Under the pieces are notes generated by a model. It saw only the letters and a list, made by a program, of their open reading frames with translations. It had not been told where the DNA came from and ran no database searches. 64,000 nucleotides of DNA from Pyropia yezoensis (taxonomy: Eukaryota; Rhodophyta; Bangiophyceae; Bangiales; Bangiaceae): NCBI GenBank assembly GCA_009829735.1, contig CM020619.1, forward strand, positions 10,468,375-10,532,374, in the 5' to 3' direction. A program made the translations under genes and the position numbers. Shown one piece after another: positions 59,701-64,000 of this stretch. Position 1 is the first letter of the stretch, and each line of letters begins with the position of its first letter.

Positions 59701-60434
59701 CGACGGGCCCGCTGCACGCCCGCTCGCGCGCGGATGACGTGGTGGCGATGCAGGAGCGTGGCGCCAGTACCATGCTCTTCAAGTACGTATACATTGGGGA
59801 GGTGCAGCTGACGGCGTCGTACAAGTCCAAGGAGTCAGACGCCAAGGGCCTGCTTGATTTTAAGGATATGACGGTGCGGGCGCCCAGTCAGATGTACAGC
59901 AGCCAGCTGTGGACGTGGAAGCTCTTTTTCAACCGCGTCAAGCAGGATATGATCTTCACGGTGGCCAAGAGGGCGGCATCCAACTACACCAAGCTCAAGC
60001 TGTTTGGCATCCGCGGCACGCGGGACCGCATGCTGTCGGGAGCGGAGGCGGTGGTGGACTCGCTCTTTACAAAGATGGGGCGCTCGCCGCGACCGCTCTC
60101 ATCCGACGCACCCATAGGCATTGACGATGGGGGCGACGAGGCTGGCGTTTCCCCCCGAGGGGGCGGAGGGGGCTCTTCCTGGGCGGCCGGCCCAACGTCC
60201 GATGGGGGGGGCTCGCACGACGGGCCGCCCGTGGGCGACAGCCACTCCCGCCCGCGCGGCGCACCGCGGAGCGTGTCAGAAGTGGTCGACGACCACAGCA
60301 CCACCGATGTTGGCCTGGCGCTGCCCCACCACGAGGAGGCCCGCCGCGCTAAGTGCCTACAGCTGCTCTACGGGGACAAGCCGATGCCCGATGCAGTGGG
60401 GACGTCCCGGCGGGGCAAGTTTGTACGGGCCTGA
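50721..60434 (+). CDS. BLTP2: Bridge-like lipid transfer protein (SABRE/FMP27/Hobbit, BLTP2 family)
   Basis: 3,237 residues in one exon; ATG 50721 gives an N-terminal membrane anchor (LLVAAAAISAALTLVAVAAA) directly followed by basic residues, as in the family. Family landmarks occur in order: EDDPLNGWLTRML (about residue 1388), a heptad-like ELSERQLAELGDTLLAQL region, GRLGFRDYPTAFVSF (about 1535), LPWFDNMRLACHG corresponding to the GFWDK/PWWDKxRLxxHG block (about 1645), DRHDSFASMRS (about 1878), PPLVELTLDDLVCRHVFY with FADVDVKN (about 2780), and ASYKSKE with WTWKLFFNRVKQD near the end (about 3035). Such proteins are rod-like grooves moving lipids at ER-plasma membrane contacts. Long Ala/Ser/Gly insertions make it bigger than human BLTP2 (about 2,200) or plant SABRE (about 2,600). 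Confidence 0.9.
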   Translation: MAGPLLVAAAAISAALTLVAVAAALLLRRRLHLHLRLASGSLVVSSPPGASDLLPAGLSVTVSTRVAALLAQHLCGALVDIHASRVVVHLPPKGDGKDVEGGEGGAGAEPAAEGAARALPRPVRSSSPGGTRGGLTAGGGWTHYVKNVVRNSAAEGAIICFRAFHIRVDDLSVFRAGAFTVSASEVVLAARPVGVLAGRFSLSASRLAVTANPRGTAAAASLTLPTPFVVTATVAANPVTPLKGRTSGVLDDLRLHVAVPQMALSLGGTAGGERAADSADWDEEAGVSGPLVTAATGALDLHLCPGHTRALQSKLPRFIPVLPRPRAQGAIRYWDGWAAVEDVSVRAVAPVGRRRGGGGRIGGRPPWGRTPVSPGVRAAHGLAAAVRRERGGLSAAATAGPDAPGGVAPAPSPALPAEGVFVSIGRLRIKSFGTDKQHQQLASRSVLTLDGFRAGSLASEVLDEGVLVQLCYADPASARSRGGVSASASTLRLSQDGGNGRGGTAASAAAVPTATPSAAAAAGAAAIPATALASARGSASSPAVLVSPTLPLLTATAPAAAAAGLPVDDPATASESSMGIASEELSSLTGSVGQAAQTPGLTPPSADASASGAGVAGMARGGGGGGAGAGAGAGDEVGVGHGGGGGSQSAAGGAAPRVDGAGTGNGALRTPASQAAAVATLAAACPAAAFYAARLHGSIDVNVAAAHVVRTEATMDGVVAAAEPVALAALLGRLRAALVSLRTARATAGTPSHAARHSWDGSRAALLATARRSEAAPGAAAVLSEQDRWARSFMFSGGLAARPRMEASVDLRNGGFLLLARPDGPVALTAPSETMHMGPGAELLPFPLSASSDGLDVPVAPPAADRSGGTDGAATAATVSAAATAAADAAATRVGVGVSADGGADSVAAPPRESQALVLLVTRLHVPALVRPGTATSSSLEALEAPIMVDAAVDGTSLLHATCDGVVTSAKVDRVAGSVNAESRLSVNVAGSDMRWDYDLQTVLDSLPDVVRGARAAWCDGDGERDKDGGVLPVGLALPRRPVVPCDAAHGDAARLADVAGCSTESPATASAIPPEAGGVTLPVPARHPRGEVGSGGTAAGASPAPGRHRNVRGAGDGGRGVATRLDRMLTTLRALTLTVSDARIKASFPDGPSSGASIVGVAAMSPADSVWVVSGVTWFLQDVPFAHAATIRLDNPLVSLAVTAQPQSVRLHADGLRGILPHDFAFGTRLQEWIIRIKAVVTLAKARKAARRAAEKEVAAREVVTGGMATGSSPLTPTGRVAREPSGDADAIAAARAASGGVPHGHLESGTFMARAASSDEEVWAEARDTPTEQGAVPSPLPSTRPATGPGLSSIAGGGDSGMPVGKKKPMPDLHISVSDAEVYLEDDPLNGWLTRMLPLMQDETRERLHRNELMEDKLVELSERQLAELGDTLLAQLKERDSDIFVDRAQQLAAASPPLRVADGHLPPLRNAALASLQMAYVSFSMVMDADTIARGSAASLDQVRRLDSFTPERGTHPRDHRAGWADIGFRTIHATLRGGRLGFRDYPTAFVSFDEATLADAVFGLATQRTVAPYWATTTVSLGRRARATLVKGLASQKMFCDAHLRVGRLQAVWNTAFIPVFMDFTKACARFGGGGKDPSPRLPWFDNMRLACHGGLRVTATKLRGRLGGSSSPYTLTDHYVDLAADRLVYVMSRLEGEDVPAPIEFSADRLVIRPAVFHIHRRSVVTFAPVAVLLTPIPSVESPGDASDHYCLPFPAVMPLPLDRGAPSSSQSARSHRPGGGGASASLSRSLRGGGGGGVGGGGSNGRGNLCGMPPSSRESAYLGAAPTPVSTAPDGGISSQVVLWREETPATATLSPAGDFTQWFTPLSKIDRHDSFASMRSVGMELRVDVRVTHAHVPRPGEAGYAASCNQAAQRTSLSTAMGYHHHLYNQPTAGGGADEAGGSRPRTSRRASSHTGLPQLAAEDAAAPVQRRLSRVGSNGRAERPVDAAQPTPSKGVDPAVTGRRRSRGPLRGAPSQSSLKRETSTDAGSFGTATDFNSHTQSTHGGKRASVRDEGWIAPAGCSVLFSDGITTLRRVIRMLAKPEVSCLPAARRVDRGRKPPAAETTGSIMHKIRVSVTTRDLNVMVYNNLEVGHGLLLSVRDTSVDLVMNRLRVKMPLTGLPGRRVEMTKRVVDVRDLHTRIRLPGLDLGGDEHDMGFLCSISQVLLSDDPSHRVSTAAMSRPRSSGFGRKMDMTTSPFHTFSNSDSFQRGSKLETAEFELRLGIHDVRMVWSPTRRNSVWTWPEAFAEKSFTMRAGNVDALPFDDVGADGVDDGYGSYFPEDDELEDDIGPDAVRPAPSTGTADADEGGAASEAASDLDGSEGCLTRHSTSVLPRRGGRGRRVADGPGAGTLLELLDEIDPVTGAVLSAEKPVGSEPRDGGASPSNQHDAASTLPRSTVATPGRRILESRAKFELRISNPQVLFGSPETKGYLFLASDWANLGFIRKTVEQDTQVGGVDTFVESETRVHLDNSQIYTLIDGVDDFDVDSVWLSSKAASLPDCDLLPLTRLTTQSLALDMVYLTNKAADDGDGGATDEHVRPSTLYISVPALHMFSTSPQLQTFMNVIIKVLMQRDPLSIDVNEELSALRYNLQLAGGHVSTAELVDQRRRLRNVLHQFNYALDTAQEDLMAGLVLPEAGDTDLFACRSRYKAKLKALTTYLRKEHKPGDTAVGLASPGGVGGGPGGGSGVDGDGGGELYTSMYLSYSFDHSSWTLRELIGDRPPLVELTLDDLVCRHVFYLGRGSSQEFTFADVDVKNRMKNGYFRSILQPDFSLYHRSAAQHEGGGQLVADSSLPATFAAPSGEAFVAAAPSTAPPRPALSVSPLSQRSAIKSTDGSAVAFKWYALQIDRVGGIPVYEVLTINIAPLTAAMTHRLFEALFRFIFPSDELDVEVADTGPDAAESTSAPVRIATRTAAYLRRRRAAAASAAAADDGEAGETARRAATGPLHARSRADDVVAMQERGASTMLFKYVYIGEVQLTASYKSKESDAKGLLDFKDMTVRAPSQMYSSQLWTWKLFFNRVKQDMIFTVAKRAASNYTKLKLFGIRGTRDRMLSGAEAVVDSLFTKMGRSPRPLSSDAPIGIDDGGDEAGVSPRGGGGGSSWAAGPTSDGGGSHDGPPVGDSHSRPRGAPRSVSEVVDDHSTTDVGLALPHHEEARRAKCLQLLYGDKPMPDAVGTSRRGKFVRA

Positions 60435-61536
60435 CCCACCGCTGTAGCGGGAGCCCGGGGGCCAGTAGAGTTGGGAGCAGGGTAGGTTGGTGGGTGACAG
60501 GCCCTGCAGCATGTAACAGTGGGGGGCCGGGGGCAGGGGGATTGTATATACAGAGAGCGGTACCTGACGAGGCTCGGTGGCGGCCGCCGCGGGCATTGGA
60601 TATACTGTACACTCGCGAACGCCGGCGAAGCGGCCGTCACGGGGGAGGGGCGTGCGGCAGCCACCCCTAATGGCCACACCCCTGGCGGGCTAGCAACCGC
60701 CTATCCCCATAGCGGAGGCGGCCCGACCCGCCCGGGGTGGCGGCAGAGGCGCTGCTGAAGGGGTAGCGCCGCTGCGGGCCCACCCTCCCCTTAATCCCAA
60801 TGGGAGGGCGCGCCACTGAGGGGAGAAGTCGCCCTCACCACCGTCGTGTCACCGCGATTGCCTGCCCCACCTCGGCCACTCCCGCAGCTACCCCGGTCAC
60901 TGCCGCAGCCACCCCGGCTACTGCCGCAGCCACCCTGGCCCACGACCGCGGGCGGCTAGGCGCGGTGGCACCGCCTGTGCGAGCGGCCACGCCGCCGCCG
61001 CCCCCCTTTCTGTGTGATCACCCCGTCTTGGCGACACACTAACGGCGTCTGCGCGCGCCAGCGGCAGTCCGGACAACCAGACGACCCCCTTCTCGCCGTC
61101 CATGAGTGGGACTTGGTCAGCCGGTGATCAGAGGGAAGGCATCGAAAAAAAAAAAAACAGAAAATAAGAAAGGGAACACGAACACAAAGCGGAGCGTGGG
61201 GCGGCCAAAACCCCTGAGGCCTCCCCTCGAGCCTCGCGCTCCCTGTACGGACACGAGAAGAGAACAACACGAAAGAAATCAACGTGGGGGCACGCGCAAG
61301 AGAGGACGATGGGGGCTGAGAAGATCGCGAGGGCAGGAATGGGGTCACGGCAAGGGGCGTGACAAGACACCTCACCCTGCCCTCGTCTTCAACCACCGCG
61401 AACGTGATGGACATACCACGGAAGAAAAAAAACACGCACCTGCCGGCAACTCGTCCATTGTCCCCACGTCCCCCCCGGCCTTCCCCCCGACTCCAAACCG
61501 CCCTCATCCACCCAACCCACCACCCCCACATTCCCT
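60435..61536. other. Convergent 3' intergenic region
   Basis: 1.1 kb between the stops of the BLTP2-like and PH-kinase genes. It has a 12-A run at 61144-61155 and a purine-rich stretch after it. No gene seen. Confidence 0.5.
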
Positions 61537-64000
61537 CTAATCGGTGCGGACCGCCCCGCCCGCCCCCCGCCACTTGGCAGGCGGCACGTTGACGGCAAAG
61601 CCCGCAATCGTCCGCTCCGCGTCAAGCGACGGCGGCATGTACTGGCCCAGCCGGAGGCTCATGCTCTCCTCGGGCATCGGCGGCAGCGGGCTGACGCCGC
61701 CGCCGCTGCCGCCACGACCGCCGCCGGCTCCTCCGCCGGAAGCACCGTACCGCCCATTGCCCCCCGCGTGGACGCACGTATGGGCCGAGGCGGCGGCCGC
61801 CCGCTTCTCCGACGCGGCGACCGAAAGGCTCAAGCCACCGCCGCCAATGCTGCCGCCCGCCCTCCGCGGCGGGCGGCCGCCAATGCTAAACGCGTTCGGC
61901 TTGATGGGCGGCAGTGGTGCCACGCCCCGGCCGCCGCTTAAGCCGCTGCGGCGGTCGCCGCCATCATCCAAACGGCACCCTTCACAAGCGCCGCAATGAT
62001 GCGAGCCGTCGCCGCCACCGCCACGGCCGCCGCCGCCGCCCCCATCGCCGCCTGCGGCGGTGCCCATCAATGGCATGTGCGGCACCGGGTCGCCCGTGCG
62101 GTCGCGGGCAGGCTGCAGCCACGGGTGCCGCAACGCCTGGGAGGCGGTCAGGCGGGTGGCCGGGTCCGGGCGAAGAAGCCCGCGAATGAGTGAGCGAGCG
62201 CCCTCGGAGATGGTGCCCCACTCGGATTCGGGGAACCGCACGCCCGCCCGCAACCGCCGCATGAACCGTTCGTCCGTGTCGCCGAAGAAGCAGAAGCGGC
62301 CCGACAGGATCACAAACAAAACGATGCCCACGGCCCAGAGGTCTACGGGCTTGCCATAGCCATTGCCGTCAAACACTTCCTTGGCAAGGTAATAGGCGGT
62401 ACCACTGTTGGGGCGAACATACAACAATGGGGGGAATGAGGAGCGCAGCCAGGATCGGTCCAGATAGCCAAGCGAAAAGAAAATGAATCCGCCAGACCAA
62501 GAGGGGAGCAGCCATGCCACAAAAAAAAAGCACCAAGCGCAGACACCGTCAGAACATCTGTGCGGACTCAAACTTACAAGCACAAAGCATACAATGCCGA
62601 GACCCCGGAAGCACGACGAGTGGATAACATGACAAGTCGCCCCTGTACCCGCTCTGCGCAGTGCATACAAAATGGATGCAATGGATGAAAACACCCCACA
62701 CAAACAGCACCGCCTGTCATGGGTAACCCGTGCGGCTCCGCAACGTACCAGTGAGAGCGCATGCATTCATCGCCAGAGTTAGATAGTTCCCTGGACAGCC
62801 CAAAGTCGGTCAGCTTGATGCGCAACGGCCACGAGCGCCCGTCGCACAAGATGTTCTCCGGCTTGATATCCCGGTGGACGATGTTGCGGGAATGGAGGTA
62901 CTCCACGACCAGCAGCAGTTCCCGAATGACGTGCCGCGCGTTGCGCTCAGACAGGCGCTCCTGCTCGGTGATGACATCGAGAAGCTCTCCCCCGGCCATG
63001 TACTCCATCACCACATACGTCTTCTCGCGAGACTCAAACACGTCAAAGATGCGGACAACCCCGCGATGGGCCACCCGCTTCACCACGTCCACCTCCCGGC
63101 GGATAAGCTCCAGCCGGTCTGGGTCCCCTGGTGGCTTCTCCAACACCTTGATCGCCACCAGCGTGTTTTGTATCTTGTCCCGACCAAGGAGCACCTGGGA
63201 GTACGCGCCGCTGCCAATCTGCTTGCCAAACTGATAAAAGTCCCCCACCCGGGCGGTGGCGGCGGACAGGGCGCCCAGCCACGACCGTCGCGACGAGAGC
63301 GTGTCGGCAATCAGCACCGTCGTACGGCCGCCGTCCACGTGAAGAGTCAACTCCCGGTCGCCAGGGCCCGCCGACACGGACGCGTCGACCATCTCCACCT
63401 GCCACGTGGGTGCAGAGTCCGGGTCCCGCCGGTTGTGCAGCACCCCGTCGACCAGTTCCAGGAACCGCCGGTGGCTCTTGGCCGCCACCCGCCGGCCGGG
63501 CTTGGAAACCCACCCGCTCAGGCGGACGCCCCCGACATGGCCATGGCGAAACGTCACCGGCGGGATGCCGGGCGCCGCCAGGCTTGGCGCCAAGGCTGGA
63601 TAACCGTCACCGGCACCGCGGCGGGCCGACGGGTAGGGCGCAGCCGACGCCACCGCCGCACGGGACCGGTCGTCAGACACGTCTACGCCGCCAAAGATGT
63701 GGATGTCCTCGTCCACCTCAGGACCGTCGAGGAAGTCGCCCAGCGGACGCGCCTTGTACACGGCCAGCACCGGAGCGCTGCCCCCAAAGGACAACCGCCG
63801 GCCGCCGCGCGTAGCGCTCTTTCGGGCACCGCGCGTACCGCCGCCCCTCCCTCCCCCCGTCCGGGGCGTCCGTCCCCCACCGGCGCCGCCGCCACCCCCA
63901 AAAGTCCCCGTAGAACCCGCCGCGGCGGCTGCGGCCGCCGTCGACTGCAGGTCCACCGTGGAGCCATACCGGCCAGCGGCCGGGTGGACGACGGCCCGCG
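61537..64000 (-). CDS. PH-domain CAMK-type Ser/Thr protein kinase, two visible exons, 5' end beyond the window
   Basis: Exons: from the right edge to 62749, and 62404-61537; the 344-bp intron has donor CACTG|GTACGT and acceptor CCCCAACAG|TGG. Splicing creates HCGTAYYLAKEV, the expected activation-segment join. The frame is open to the window edge (GTG at 63956 is not a convincing start), so the N-terminus is missing. Visible order: Gly/Arg-rich region; PH domain (LSGWVSKPG to SWLGALSAA); kinase with GSGAYSQV, VAIKVLEK, HRDIKPEN, DFGLSR, GT..YLAKEV, VDLWAVGIVLFVILSG and HPWLQPA; then a Gly-rich tail ending in RTD. The kinase is of CAMK type (PKD/CDPK-like); no EF-hands are seen. The APE motif reads AKE, keeping the Glu. 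A PH domain suggests phosphoinositide recruitment. Convergent with BLTP2. Confidence 0.88.

Noticed and set aside
1..64000. CRISPR arrays, bacterial operons or rRNA/tRNA genes
   Set aside because: No regularly spaced short repeats with unique spacers, no tRNA-like GTTCRA box in context and no rRNA signature were seen; gene structure is eukaryotic.

Overview
The window reads as nuclear DNA of a very GC-rich, intron-poor eukaryote. Genes are long single ORFs separated by 0.4-5 kb of low-complexity GC-rich DNA, alternate between strands and carry no ribosome binding sites. Only two introns can be supported, each with an ordinary GT...AG (19048-19198 and 62405-62748). The families present (SABRE/FMP27-type lipid bridge, GT61 glycosyltransferase, FNT nitrite/formate channel, HVA22/REEP, RRP15, TKL and CAMK kinases), together with PIF/Harbinger and DIRS/PAT-type elements, fit an alga. 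My best guess is a bangiophyte red alga of the Porphyra/Pyropia kind. That is inference from composition and low intron density, not from a diagnostic gene.

Layout. 1-9.6 kb: a Tudor/AT-hook chromatin protein (+) faces a three-module protein (-) with an N-terminal pseudokinase, an ANTH domain and a TKL-type kinase. 9.6-25.7 kb is accessory: a P-loop NTPase joined to a PD-(D/E)xK-like nuclease of the Crinkler/RHS type, a minisatellite, a complete PIF/Harbinger transposon (16892-20254, 15-bp terminal inverted repeats, TGA target duplication, transposase plus a spliced SAP/Myb-like gene), and 115 bp further on a PAT-like DIRS retrotransposon (20370-25731) with split direct repeats A1...B1A2...B2, a gag-like ORF, RT/RNase H/methyltransferase-like ORF and tyrosine recombinase. 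26-41 kb is genic: REEP/HVA22-like (+), a 2'-5'-oligoadenylate-synthetase-like protein (-), FNT transporter (+), RRP15 (-), a weak short gene (+) and a GT61 glycosyltransferase (-). 41-46.6 kb holds no convincing complete gene, but has two tandem-repeat arrays and an orphan fragment resembling the tail of proteasome subunit Rpn9. 47-64 kb: an RS-rich protein (-), a 3,237-residue BLTP2/SABRE/FMP27 lipid-transfer protein (+), and a spliced PH-domain CAMK-type kinase (-) that runs off the right edge.

The host genes are unrelated housekeeping and signalling functions and do not form a pathway. The most unusual items are the pseudokinase-ANTH-TKL fusion, the OAS-like protein with a degenerate nucleotidyltransferase end, the NTPase-nuclease gene, and the two adjacent, structurally legible transposons. 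Several ORFs change frame exactly at about 20-nt C or G runs, so homopolymer length (assembly error or real slippage) should be kept in mind for every gene model here.
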